A stretch of 64,000 bases of DNA, from contig NZ_JAOVZW010000008.1 of the NCBI RefSeq assembly GCF_026460885.1, forward strand, positions 186,001-250,000. The letters run 5' to 3'. The notes below the pieces were generated by a model, which saw nothing but the letters and a program-made list of their open reading frames with translations, had not been told where the DNA came from and ran no database searches. Made by a program: the position numbers and the translations under genes. This stretch comes from Chryseobacterium formosum (GTDB lineage: Bacteria > Bacteroidota > Bacteroidia > Flavobacteriales > Weeksellaceae). Shown here piece after piece: positions 8,615-17,970 of this stretch; position 1 is the first letter of the stretch; every line of letters begins with the position of its first letter.

Positions 8615-9145
8615 ATGAAAACATCGCACGAAAAAATAGAATTTTTAGAGAAAATAGCAGATGGAATTACCTCATGGATTGGCTCAATTCCATCATTAAT
8701 TTTGCATACCTTATTTTTTTTGACGTCATTTCTATTGCCTGCTTTAGGATTGATTGATTTTGATAAAATGTTATTGGTTTTGACGACGGTTTTGTCTTTG
8801 GAAGCCATTTATCTCTCGATTCTTATCCAGATGTCTGTGAATAAAAGTCACGAAAAAATTGAAGATATTCAAGAAGATATTGAGGATATTCAGGAGGATC
8901 TAGAAGAAATCAGTGAAGATATTGAAGAGATTTCTGAAGATTTAGAAGAAATTAGCGAAGATATTGAAGATATTCAAGAAGATATTGAAGAAATAAACGA
9001 TGAGGATGACGATGAAGATCACAATGAGCGAGCGAAAAACACGATTTTGAAAAGCAATGTGAATTCTAATAAGAATGAAATTAAATTTCTAAAGGATAAA
9101 ATTGCTGAGCTTCAGCTTAAAATTGATGAAATGAAAAAAGATTAA
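8615..9145 (+). CDS. DUF1003-like membrane protein with an acidic heptad coiled coil
   Basis: A 176-residue protein with two hydrophobic helices (about residues 24-45 and 50-70) ending in LSLEAIYLSILIQMSVN, which resembles the DUF1003 core. Between that segment and the family's C-terminal part (NERAKN...) lies an insert at about residues 78-127: seven near-identical heptads of the form xEDIEEI, with Ile or Leu at every a and d position and mostly Glu or Asp elsewhere. A second basic coil closes the protein. It should form an elongated acidic coiled coil at the membrane face. It follows the TIGR02757 gene closely and ends at a terminator. Function unknown; the DUF1003 assignment is from memory of the pattern. 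Confidence 0.7.
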   Translation: MKTSHEKIEFLEKIADGITSWIGSIPSLILHTLFFLTSFLLPALGLIDFDKMLLVLTTVLSLEAIYLSILIQMSVNKSHEKIEDIQEDIEDIQEDLEEISEDIEEISEDLEEISEDIEDIQEDIEEINDEDDDEDHNERAKNTILKSNVNSNKNEIKFLKDKIAELQLKIDEMKKD

Positions 9146-9158
9146 AAAAAATATCTAC

Positions 9159-9187
9159 AGACTGCCACTTTGGTAGTCTTTTTATTT
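9159..9187 (+). terminator. Terminator after the DUF1003 gene
   Basis: A 9-bp stem (AGACTGCCA / TGGTAGTCT, one G-U pair) with a CTT loop is followed by TTTTATTTT. Confidence 0.8.
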
Positions 9188-9290
9188 TCCAATATTAGAA
9201 ATAAATTAAAATTTCATTAGAATTTAAATAAAATAGAATATTACTGCCAATAATATCCCTTACAGTGCGTTTTAAATCATTTAAAAGTAG

Positions 9291-9298
9291 TATTTTTG
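9291..9298 (+). promoter_or_regulatory. Candidate -7 box of the first anchor-L gene
   Basis: TATTTTTG fits TAnnTTTG, 17 bases before the ATG. The AGTATTTTTG context and the AAATGTTAAAT start region recur almost exactly upstream of the next paralogue (11811-11818). Confidence 0.55.
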
Positions 9299-9314
9299 GG
9301 CAAACAATTACAAA

Positions 9315-11666
9315 ATGTTAAATTATAGGATTGAAAATTACTTTAAAATTAGTTTTGTTCTGTTATTTTTCTTAGGCGCTTCCACTTTTGCTCAGAAAAG
9401 AATTCAGAAACCGACAAAAATGCCAATTAGTGCGAAAGCAGGAATTTATATTGATGTCAATGTAGCTCCGTATCCCGCAACTAACTATACTCCAGCACAG
9501 CTTGTTACAGATGTTCTTGTTGGAACTGGAGGCGGATGTGTTGTACCCAATATTTCCAACGTTTCCGTTACACCAAATACCGCTGCAAGTATTGATAACA
9601 GAGCATGGGGATATTTTAACAAATCAACTTCCAATTTTCCATTTCAGGAAGGTATCGTATTATCTACAGGCTATGCAAGAAAAGCAGGTAATACTTCGCA
9701 AGCTAGTATGGGAGATAATAATGGAGGAGTTGCAGATGCTGATCTAAGTGCTGCTATTGGAGTTACAAATATTACAAATGCTTCAATTCTGGAGTTTGAT
9801 TTTGTACCGACAAGTGCTCAGATGAAGTTTAATTACATTTTTGCCTCTCACGAATATGAAGGTGATTATCCTTGTCCGCCAACTCAGTTTGATGATGCTT
9901 TTGCTTTATTGCTTAAGCCTAATACTCCAGGAGCAACTTATACAAATTTAGCAGTTTTACCTGGAGGTGCAGGATTGGTATCTGTACCAAATATTCTTCC
10001 TTCTAGTTTCGCTTGTGGTCCTCTTAATGCACAATATTTTGGTTCACTTTTACCAAATGCAACAAATTATAACGGACGAACAGTGCCTCTTACAGCTGAA
10101 GCTACGGTAATTCCGGGGCAATCGTATCATATTAAAATGGTTATTGCGGATGCGCGTGATACAATCTATGATTCAGCGGTGTTTTTAGAAGCGGGATCAT
10201 TTAATATTGGAGTAACTATTGTGGATTCAGCTGGAAATCCTTTACCGGAAGTTTTGAATATGTGTGATAATACACCTCAGATTTTAAAGGCTTTGGTTGC
10301 TGCTACTCCCGGAATGACATTTCAATGGTATAAAGATGATGTGGCTATTCCTAATGCTACTAATGTAAATTATACAGCGACAAGTCCGGGTGTTTACACT
10401 GTTAAAATTAACATACCGGGTCAAAACTGTCCTGCTGAAGCAAAAATTACAATTATTGGTGGTACAAGTCCCGTTGCACAAGATGCTACTTTGAAAATTT
10501 GTACTACACCAAGTTTATCTACTTTTAATTTAAATTCTACAAAACCATCTATTAGTACAACTACCGGTGCAGTATTTCGTTTTTATGTGAATTTAGCTGA
10601 TGCTCAAGCTCAAAATAATAATTATATTCCTGAAGCAAGTTTAGCATCTTATAATGGAACTAATGGGCAGGTTTTACATGTTGTGGTTTCCAACGGAGGC
10701 TTCTGTAGTAAGTTGGTTACTTTAACTTTAAATAAAGAAGAAACTCCTGTTGCTACACTTACAGCTTCTAGATTAAAGATATGTGTTGGGGAATCGGTAA
10801 CATTAACAGCTGGAGGAGGTGTTACGTATCAGTGGAATGATACAGCTGCTTCTACTCCTATCCGTACATTGTCACCTACTCAGACTACTACTTATACGGT
10901 TTATGCAATCGGAGCTCAAGGATGTAAATCTTTACAGCCGGCAACTGTAGTTGTGGAAGTTGTTCCGGCAATTACATCTAATCTTTCAGGAGGATTTATT
11001 TGTGAAAGTGATAGAATGACTCTAAATGCTGGAGCAGGACCAAACTATACTTATTCTTGGAGCAATGGTGCAACAACACAAACTATTGTCGCTGCAAGTG
11101 CGGGAATTTATTATGTAGATATTAGCAATGGTGTTTGTACTAAAAGATATACTACAGAAGTAAAACAAGCTCTAATTCCTGAAATTGTAAATGTTGATTA
11201 CAATCAAAGTGGTACATTAGTGATTACTGCTACAAATCTTGCAAGTGGAGTATTAGAATATTCAGTTGATAACGGATTAACTTGGCAAGGTTCTAATGTA
11301 TTTAATAATATTCCTAATAACACAATAGTTTCTATCAGAGTAAGAGTGAAAACTACAACTTGTGTAGGATTCTTAGAATATTTCACTTTTGTAATGCAAA
11401 ACGTGATTACTCCAAACGGGGATAACGTAAATGATATGATTGATTTCAGAGGGGTAAGTGAATATAAACAATTCCAGGCTACTATTTCAGACCGTTATGG
11501 TAGAGTGGTTTATAAAGCTGAGAAAACTAGACCTTATTGGGACGGATATTTCCAAGGTAAAAAATTACCTACAGCTTCTTACTGGTATCAGGTAACATTC
11601 GAAGATCCGGCAAGTAAAAAACTGGTTGTAAAAACTGGTTGGATTTTACTGAAAAACTTTGAATAA
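9315..11666 (+). CDS. Choice-of-anchor L protein with type B T9SS tail (paralogue 1)
   Basis: A 783-residue surface protein. The order is signal peptide (about 1-27, ending FAQ), choice-of-anchor L domain (about 55-300, with the YPCPPTQFDDAFALLL, LAVLPGGAG and VIPGQSYHIKMVIADARD blocks), two or three Ig-like PKD-type beta modules, and a gliding-motility-associated C-terminal domain from about residue 695. That tail begins VITPNGDNVND and ends WILLKNFE, the type B sorting signal of the Bacteroidota type IX system. The protein is therefore probably secreted and attached outside. It is the first of three adjacent paralogues, each with its own candidate promoter and a terminator. An adhesin or matrix role is inferred, not shown. 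Confidence 0.9.
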   Translation: MLNYRIENYFKISFVLLFFLGASTFAQKRIQKPTKMPISAKAGIYIDVNVAPYPATNYTPAQLVTDVLVGTGGGCVVPNISNVSVTPNTAASIDNRAWGYFNKSTSNFPFQEGIVLSTGYARKAGNTSQASMGDNNGGVADADLSAAIGVTNITNASILEFDFVPTSAQMKFNYIFASHEYEGDYPCPPTQFDDAFALLLKPNTPGATYTNLAVLPGGAGLVSVPNILPSSFACGPLNAQYFGSLLPNATNYNGRTVPLTAEATVIPGQSYHIKMVIADARDTIYDSAVFLEAGSFNIGVTIVDSAGNPLPEVLNMCDNTPQILKALVAATPGMTFQWYKDDVAIPNATNVNYTATSPGVYTVKINIPGQNCPAEAKITIIGGTSPVAQDATLKICTTPSLSTFNLNSTKPSISTTTGAVFRFYVNLADAQAQNNNYIPEASLASYNGTNGQVLHVVVSNGGFCSKLVTLTLNKEETPVATLTASRLKICVGESVTLTAGGGVTYQWNDTAASTPIRTLSPTQTTTYTVYAIGAQGCKSLQPATVVVEVVPAITSNLSGGFICESDRMTLNAGAGPNYTYSWSNGATTQTIVAASAGIYYVDISNGVCTKRYTTEVKQALIPEIVNVDYNQSGTLVITATNLASGVLEYSVDNGLTWQGSNVFNNIPNNTIVSIRVRVKTTTCVGFLEYFTFVMQNVITPNGDNVNDMIDFRGVSEYKQFQATISDRYGRVVYKAEKTRPYWDGYFQGKKLPTASYWYQVTFEDPASKKLVVKTGWILLKNFE

Positions 11667-11686
11667 CAATAATTAAATTTTTATAA

Positions 11687-11713
11687 AAAGACCGAAAAAA
11701 TTCGGTCTTTTTT
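11687..11713 (+). terminator. Terminator after anchor-L paralogue 1
   Basis: A 10-bp perfect stem AAAGACCGAA / TTCGGTCTTT with an A4 loop, then TTTATTTTT. Confidence 0.85.
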
Positions 11714-11810
11714 ATTTTTAAACTCTACGAAACTGAAAATCTGAATTTTATATAATTGTGTTAAAACTAATGTAATTGAATTTTGCTTAAATTTTGAATA
11801 AAAAAAATAG

Positions 11811-11818
11811 TATTTTTG
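11811..11818 (+). promoter_or_regulatory. Candidate -7 box of the second anchor-L gene
   Basis: TATTTTTG fits TAnnTTTG, 16 bases before the ATG, in a context nearly identical to that of paralogue 1. Confidence 0.55.
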
Positions 11819-11834
11819 TTGAAAATAGTTTAAA

Positions 11835-14800
11835 ATGTTAAATAGTAGATTACAAAATTTACTTCCGATTTTGATTTTGCTGCTTCTAAGCAATTTTACT
11901 TTGTCGCAACAGCGGGCAAATGCTAAAAGTGCTATGAAACCAACAAGTCAAAGCATGAAAGTAGGGGCATTTATTGATGTTAATACACCAACTTATGTGG
12001 AATCTTCCTATAGTGTAACACAATTGGTGAAAGATGTGCTTATTGCAGGAGGTTCTACTTGTTCTACTGCAAACGTTTCCAATGTATTGGTTTCCCCAAA
12101 TCTTTCAACTGGTGATGCAACAAGAACATGGGGATTTTTTAATAAGGGAACTACCAATTTTCCTTTTGCAAAAGGTATTGTACTTACAACGGGACATGCC
12201 AATAAAGCAGGGAATAATTTTCAAGCAGCACAGCTAAGTGATGGAGTTATTACACAAGGAGACCCGGATTTGGCTGCAGCGTTAGGAATATCAAACAGTT
12301 TATTGAAAGATGCAACTTATATAGAATTTGATTTTGTGCCTACATCAACTGAGGTTACATTCAGATATTTATTTGCTTCTGAAGAATATGAGTCGAATTA
12401 TCCATGTCAATTTGGAGACGGGTTTGCTTTGCTTTTGAAACAAAATACACCTGGTTCAACTTATACGAATTTAGCAGTTTTACCGGGCAGTGCAGGACCT
12501 GTAAGTGTTAGCAATATTCGACCGGCAAATCAATTTAATGGTAACCCATTAAATTGTGGAGCCCTTAATGCTGCTTATTTTGGAGGATATAACACAAGTT
12601 CGATAGAAACTAATTTTAGTGGACGTACAGTTCCGTTAACAGCGAAAGCTACTGTAGTTCCTGGACAATCTTATCATTTTAAAATGGTTTTAGCGGATTA
12701 TGATGATCCAGCTTATGATTCAGGAGTATTTTTAGAAGCAGGTTCATTTGATATCGGTGTACAGATTTTAGGACCTGGAGGAGTTCAGCTTCCAGCTTCA
12801 ATAAATGTTTGTGATAATGCACCGCAAACTTTTACCGCTTCCACTCAAGTTCCTGGAGCGACTTATGTTTGGTATTTAAACAATGGAGTTATTCCTGGAG
12901 CAACTTCAGCTTCTTATACAGCAACTTTGCCGGGAGTTTATAAAGTAGAAGTACTGATTCCCGGAAATTCTTGTCCTGGAACAGCAACGGTTACTATAGT
13001 TGGTGGAACTTCTCCGACAGTTCAAAATGCGACACTTACAAGTTGTTATGCAGCAGGCAATGTTAATTTTAATTTGACGACCGCTCAAAATGCAATCAGT
13101 ACAACTCCCGGAGCATCGTTTTCTTATTATGTAAATCAAGCGGATGCTAATGCAGGAAATACAAGTACTATTGCAGCTCCTACAACTTATTCAAGTGCAG
13201 GAGGTCAAACAATATATGTTTTAGTTAAAAATGGATTTTGTTCAAAAGTTGCGCAGTTGCAATTGGTAAAAGCTCCACCAATAACAGCGACTATTGCGGC
13301 TCCAACTTCGTTAACATGTACAAATCCTCAGATTACTTTAAATGCTTCTGCATCGGTTTATCCAACAGGTTCTACATTTGCATGGACTACAGTGGGTGGA
13401 AATATCGTTTCAGGTGGAAATACATTAAACCCTGTAGTGAATACAGCAGGAACTTATACTTTAACCATCACCAATACTTACCAACCAGGAAATGTAGCTT
13501 GTACAGCTACTTCTGCTGTAACTGTTGTTGGAAACAGTACGCCGCCTACAACTGGGCTTACTGCAAGTAAAGTATTGATTTGCTCGGGAGAAACTGTTAC
13601 TCTCACAGCTTCAGGAGGTGGAACTTATACTTGGACAGGTCTTGCTGGTACTGGAAATACCCAAACTGTAACACCAACAGCAACTACAACTTATACGGTT
13701 ATAGCAACTGGAGCAAATGGTTGTATCTCGAGTGCTCCTGCAACGATTACAATTGAAGTTTCACAGCCAATAACTGTACAGAATGCTACTCTTCTAAAAT
13801 GTTACCAGCAAGGAGGTGTTATTTATGATTTAACATCTGCTCAGAGTCAGATTACCTCTGTAGGAACTGCAACTTTTGCATATTACATCAATCAGGCAGA
13901 TGCGAATGCAGGGAATACAAGTACAATTGGTGCTCCTACAACTTTTTCAAGTGCAGGAAATCAAACAATTTATGTACTTGTAAAAAATGGAGGCTGTAGC
14001 TATGTGGTAAATTTACAATTGCAAACAACCGCTGCAACAAATTTAACAATAGCCGCTCCTCAAACCATTACCTGTTCTGTTCCACAGATAACTCTTAATG
14101 CTTCAGCATCAACAATTCCAACCGGATCAACAATTTTGTGGACAACAGCCGGAGGAACTATTGTTTCGGGTGCTAATACTTTAAATCCTGTTGTAAATGC
14201 AGGAGGAACTTATACTTTAACGGTAACAAACATAACTCAGCCAGGAAATCTGACGTGTACTTTTACAGCTTCTGTAACTGTAGTACAGGATAAAGTTTTA
14301 CCTGTTGCGAATTTAGCATCCACATTCCAGCAAATCTGTCCTGGAGAATCTGTTACATTAACGGCTTCGGGTGGCGCAACTTACAATTGGGGGAATGGTC
14401 TTACCGGAAATGGTGCGACTCAAGTAGTTTCTCCGGCAAATAATACAACATATACCGTTTTTGCTGTAGGAGCAAATGGATGTATTTCTGCTAATCCCGC
14501 CTCTATTACTATAGTTGTAGGACCACCAACCGCGTCTGTTGTTGCTTCTAAATTAAAAATTTGTGCGGGTGAATCAGCTACCTTAACGGCGAGCGGAGGA
14601 TTTACGTACAATTGGGTTGGCCTTACAGGAACAGGTAATACACAAATTGTAACCCCGAATGTAACGACAACTTATCAGGTTTTTGCATTAGGTGGAAATG
14701 GTTGCGTATCTACAACACCTGCAACAATTACAATAGAAGTTGTTCCCGCAATAGTTTCTGCTTTAAAAGATGTCAATGTTTGTGCGGGAGATCCAGCAAC

Positions 14801-15443
14801 ATTAGATGCGGGAGCGGGACCAAATTACACTTATGTTTGGAGTACAGGCGCAACTACACAAACAATTACAACGAATGTTCCGGGATCTTATTCTGTAACA
14901 ATAAGCAACGGAACTTGTTCTAGATTGTTTACGGCACAGATTATTAATCCAGACTTACCACAATTCACCAATGTAGTTTTTGATAAAGATATTCTTACAA
15001 TTTCTACAACAAATCCTTCCGGAGGAGTGTTAGAATATTCAATTGATGGTGGCGTAACCTGGCAAGCTTCAAATGTATTTTATGGTGTGATGAAGAATAC
15101 CAATTATAGTTTGGTAGTGAGAGTGGTTGGTGCAAAATGTGGAACTTCATTGCAGTTTTTCACATTCCTGATGAGCAATGCAATTACTCCAAATAATGAT
15201 GGTGTAAATGATTATATAGATTTTTCTGGAATTAGCAATTACAAAAATTTTGCTGCATCAATTTTTGACAGATATGGAGCCGAATTATTTAAAGCAGGTA
15301 AATCAAGTGTAATGTGGAATGGTTCTCTTAAAGGAATTAATTTACCTACAGGAACTTATTGGTATAGAGTTCAATGGGAAAATCCGGCTAGTAAAAAACT
15401 TGAGTTGAAATCCGGATGGATACTTCTTAAAAATAGAAATTAA
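11835..15443 (+). CDS. Choice-of-anchor L protein with type B T9SS tail (enlarged paralogue 2)
   Basis: A 1202-residue surface protein of the same design as its two neighbours: signal peptide (about 1-25), choice-of-anchor L domain (about 55-310, with YPCQFGDGFALLLKQ and VVPGQSYHFKMVLADYDD), a long Ig-like region, and a type B sorting domain from about residue 1115 (AITPNNDGVND ... WILLKNRN). It is about 420 residues longer than the other two because the central region contains two tandem copies of a roughly 250-residue module (see the repeat entry), followed by further Ig-like modules with the pattern ICxGExxTLTASGG. This looks like growth by in-frame duplication. Predicted export through T9SS to the cell surface; ligand unknown. 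Confidence 0.9.
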   Translation: MLNSRLQNLLPILILLLLSNFTLSQQRANAKSAMKPTSQSMKVGAFIDVNTPTYVESSYSVTQLVKDVLIAGGSTCSTANVSNVLVSPNLSTGDATRTWGFFNKGTTNFPFAKGIVLTTGHANKAGNNFQAAQLSDGVITQGDPDLAAALGISNSLLKDATYIEFDFVPTSTEVTFRYLFASEEYESNYPCQFGDGFALLLKQNTPGSTYTNLAVLPGSAGPVSVSNIRPANQFNGNPLNCGALNAAYFGGYNTSSIETNFSGRTVPLTAKATVVPGQSYHFKMVLADYDDPAYDSGVFLEAGSFDIGVQILGPGGVQLPASINVCDNAPQTFTASTQVPGATYVWYLNNGVIPGATSASYTATLPGVYKVEVLIPGNSCPGTATVTIVGGTSPTVQNATLTSCYAAGNVNFNLTTAQNAISTTPGASFSYYVNQADANAGNTSTIAAPTTYSSAGGQTIYVLVKNGFCSKVAQLQLVKAPPITATIAAPTSLTCTNPQITLNASASVYPTGSTFAWTTVGGNIVSGGNTLNPVVNTAGTYTLTITNTYQPGNVACTATSAVTVVGNSTPPTTGLTASKVLICSGETVTLTASGGGTYTWTGLAGTGNTQTVTPTATTTYTVIATGANGCISSAPATITIEVSQPITVQNATLLKCYQQGGVIYDLTSAQSQITSVGTATFAYYINQADANAGNTSTIGAPTTFSSAGNQTIYVLVKNGGCSYVVNLQLQTTAATNLTIAAPQTITCSVPQITLNASASTIPTGSTILWTTAGGTIVSGANTLNPVVNAGGTYTLTVTNITQPGNLTCTFTASVTVVQDKVLPVANLASTFQQICPGESVTLTASGGATYNWGNGLTGNGATQVVSPANNTTYTVFAVGANGCISANPASITIVVGPPTASVVASKLKICAGESATLTASGGFTYNWVGLTGTGNTQIVTPNVTTTYQVFALGGNGCVSTTPATITIEVVPAIVSALKDVNVCAGDPATLDAGAGPNYTYVWSTGATTQTITTNVPGSYSVTISNGTCSRLFTAQIINPDLPQFTNVVFDKDILTISTTNPSGGVLEYSIDGGVTWQASNVFYGVMKNTNYSLVVRVVGAKCGTSLQFFTFLMSNAITPNNDGVNDYIDFSGISNYKNFAASIFDRYGAELFKAGKSSVMWNGSLKGINLPTGTYWYRVQWENPASKKLELKSGWILLKNRN
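13015..14520 (+). repeat. Internal tandem duplication of about 753 bp in paralogue 2
   Basis: Two units start at about 13015 (protein VQNATLTSCY) and 13768 (VQNATLLKCY). Shared landmarks are QADANAGNTST, GQTIYVLVKNG / NQTIYVLVKNG, ITLNASAS, NTLNPVVN and an ICxGExVTLTASGG end. The landmarks are offset by about 253 codons. The copies have diverged in sequence but keep the frame. Confidence 0.75.
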
Positions 15444-15461
15444 TATTTATCATATTTTCTA

Positions 15462-15497
15462 AAACACGCTTTTCGATTTGAAAGGCGTGTTTTTTTA
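15462..15497 (+). terminator. Terminator after anchor-L paralogue 2
   Basis: A stem of about 12 bp (AAACACGCTTTT / AAAGGCGTGTTT, one G-U) with a short loop, followed by T7. Confidence 0.85.
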
Positions 15498-15543
15498 TTA
15501 TGTTAAAAAGAGAATTATTGATGGGGTATATTTAAAAAACTTT

Positions 15544-15551
15544 TAAATTTG
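15544..15551 (+). promoter_or_regulatory. Candidate -7 box of the third anchor-L gene
   Basis: TAAATTTG fits TAnnTTTG, 17 bases before the ATG. The surrounding bases differ from those of paralogues 1 and 2. Confidence 0.5.
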
Positions 15552-15568
15552 TTGAAACAAATATTATT

Positions 15569-17917
15569 ATGAAGCGATATTTACTGCTGTATTCATTATT
15601 TTTACTCACCACCAATGTTTTTTATGCTCAACAAATTCAATCAAGAAAACCGATTAGAGAAACTAATTTAGCTTCAAAAAAAGCAGGAGCTTATATTGAT
15701 GTAAATGTTCCTCCATATCCTGCAAGTAATTATACACCTACACAATTGGTTACAGATGTTTTGGTAGGTACTTCTGGCTCTTGCGGAACTCCGAATATTT
15801 CTAATGTTACAGTTAGCCCAAATCAGCCTGTAACAAATAACAACAGATTTTGGGGCTATTTCAATAAAACAACTTCAACTTTTCCTTTTGAAGAAGGGAT
15901 TATTTTAACGACAGGTTGGGCAAGAAAGGCAGGTAATGCCAATGAACCCATTACTTTAAGTGATGGTAATGGTGGAGGAAGTGATGCAGATCTTATTGCA
16001 GCTATCGGAGTAACTACTCAAATTAGTAATGCTGCTATTTTAGAATTTGATTTTGTACCGACAAGTTCTCAGATGAAATTCAGATATATTTTCGCATCTG
16101 AGGAATATGAAGGTAGTTATCCTTGTCCACCACTTCAATATGATGATGCTTTTGCTTTGTTATTGAAACCTAATACACCAGGTTCTACTTACACAAATTT
16201 GGCAATTTTACCGGGAGGTGCAGGACCCGTTTCTGTACCCAATATTTTACCGGCAAGTTTTTCTTGTGGCCCAATAAATGCTCAATATTTTGGCTCATTA
16301 TCTCCCAATGCAACCAATTATAATGGTACTACAGCACCTCTTACTGCTGAAGCCACTGTAATTCCCGGACAATCTTACCACATCAAGATGGTTGTAGCTG
16401 ATGCAAGAGATAGTAGTTATGGTTCTGCAGTATTTTTAGAAGCAGGTTCATTTGATATTGGTGTAAATTTATTAGATCCTGCAGGAGCTCAATTGCCTGC
16501 TGAAATTAACGTATGTGATAACGTACCGCAAGTGATTACGGCATCTACAAGTGGACCAAATTTAAATTATCAGTGGTTTTTAAATGGGGCTGTAATTCCT
16601 AATGCTACTTCAAATACAATTACAGCAATACAACCTGGAAATTATAAAATTGAAGTAAGTGTTCCAGGAAATCCTTGCCCAGGATCTGCAAGTATAAAAA
16701 TTAATGGAGGTACAACTCCTTTAGCACAAAATGCTACTTATTTACTTTGCAGTACTCCGGATGTTACAACTTTTAACTTAAACGGTGCTAAACCATTAAT
16801 CAGCCCAACGACAACAGCTACATTCCGTTTTTATGAAAACTTGGCAGATGCACAGGCTTTAAATAACAGTTTTATTACAAATATTTCCGATTATAATGGG
16901 ACAAATGGTCAGATTCTTTATGTACAGGTTTCAGACGGTGGATTCTGTAGTAAATTAATCGAACTTAAATTAGAGAGAGAAGTTACTCCTATTGCAGGTC
17001 TTACTTCAAACAGAATAAGAGTTTGCGCAGGTGAAAGTGTAATTTTAAAAGCTACAGGCGGAGTTACTTACGAATGGGTAAATTTCATGGGAAGTGGCGA
17101 TACACAAACAATACCGGTTTATCAGACAACCACTTTTCAGGTTTATGCTATAGGAGCTAAAGGATGTAGATCTTTTCAGCCTGCAAATGTTACGGTAGAA
17201 GTAATCCCGGCAATTACAACTCCTTTATTGGATGTTGAAATGTGTATTGGTGACAGTATTGTTTTAGACGCTGGAGCAGCTACGGGTACCGATTATTTAT
17301 GGAGCACGGGTGCAACTACTCAAACAATTACTGCCACTGAGCTTGGTGTTTACAAGGTTCTTATCAAAAATGCAATTTGCGAAAAAGAATTTACAGTGAC
17401 TGTTACTGCCGCAGCTTCTCCGTATATTACTAACCTAAACTATGAGAACAATACTTTAACAGTTACTGCAGAAAATCCTCCAATTAATAATATTCCCGGA
17501 GTGCTTCAATATTCTATTGATGGAGGTGTTCAATGGCAAGAATCGAATGTTTTCACTGGTCTTTTAGATAATACAAATTATACAGTGAGAGTAAGAATTA
17601 AAGGGACAACTTGTTATGGTTCAATTGAATTTTTCACTTTACAAATTAACAATGTCATCACACCGAATAATGATGGAGTAAATGATGTTTTAGATTTAAC
17701 ATCTTTAGGAGCGTTCAAAAACTTTACTGGTTCTATTTACGATAGATACGGTGTTGAGATGTTCAGATTTACTAAAGAAACACCAATCTGGAACGGAACA
17801 GTAGGTGGTAAAAGATTACCAACTGCAACGTATTGGTACAAATTCAATTTTGAATACAATAAGTCTAAAACTCAGATGAGCAGATCGGGTTGGATTATGT
17901 TGAAAAACAGAGAGTAA
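15569..17917 (+). CDS. Choice-of-anchor L protein with type B T9SS tail (paralogue 3)
   Basis: A 782-residue surface protein very close to paralogue 1 in length and layout: signal peptide (about 1-21, ending YAQ), choice-of-anchor L domain with YPCPPLQYDDAFALLL and VIPGQSYHIKMVVADARD, Ig-like modules including the ICAGESV-type motif, then a type B sorting domain from about residue 695 (VITPNNDGVNDVLDL ... WIMLKNRE). The near-identical anchor domains of paralogues 1 and 3 flank the more divergent, larger paralogue 2, so 1 and 3 may be the most recent duplicates or may have been homogenised. It ends at a terminator shared with rsmA. Confidence 0.9.
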   Translation: MKRYLLLYSLFLLTTNVFYAQQIQSRKPIRETNLASKKAGAYIDVNVPPYPASNYTPTQLVTDVLVGTSGSCGTPNISNVTVSPNQPVTNNNRFWGYFNKTTSTFPFEEGIILTTGWARKAGNANEPITLSDGNGGGSDADLIAAIGVTTQISNAAILEFDFVPTSSQMKFRYIFASEEYEGSYPCPPLQYDDAFALLLKPNTPGSTYTNLAILPGGAGPVSVPNILPASFSCGPINAQYFGSLSPNATNYNGTTAPLTAEATVIPGQSYHIKMVVADARDSSYGSAVFLEAGSFDIGVNLLDPAGAQLPAEINVCDNVPQVITASTSGPNLNYQWFLNGAVIPNATSNTITAIQPGNYKIEVSVPGNPCPGSASIKINGGTTPLAQNATYLLCSTPDVTTFNLNGAKPLISPTTTATFRFYENLADAQALNNSFITNISDYNGTNGQILYVQVSDGGFCSKLIELKLEREVTPIAGLTSNRIRVCAGESVILKATGGVTYEWVNFMGSGDTQTIPVYQTTTFQVYAIGAKGCRSFQPANVTVEVIPAITTPLLDVEMCIGDSIVLDAGAATGTDYLWSTGATTQTITATELGVYKVLIKNAICEKEFTVTVTAAASPYITNLNYENNTLTVTAENPPINNIPGVLQYSIDGGVQWQESNVFTGLLDNTNYTVRVRIKGTTCYGSIEFFTLQINNVITPNNDGVNDVLDLTSLGAFKNFTGSIYDRYGVEMFRFTKETPIWNGTVGGKRLPTATYWYKFNFEYNKSKTQMSRSGWIMLKNRE

Positions 17918-17935
17918 TTCTCATTAAGAAATAAG

Positions 17936-17968
17936 AAAAATGCCTTTCAAATCTGAAAGGCATTTTTT
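17936..17968. terminator. Bidirectional terminator between paralogue 3 and rsmA
   Basis: A 13-bp perfect stem (AAAATGCCTTTCA / TGAAAGGCATTTT) with an A-run on one side and a T-run on the other serves the two convergent genes. Confidence 0.88.
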
Positions 17969-17970
17969 GT

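Noticed and set aside
13015..14520. A CRISPR-like or VNTR array of short repeats
   Set aside because: The repeat is one diverged in-frame protein module of about 250 codons in two copies, with no spacers and no short direct repeats.
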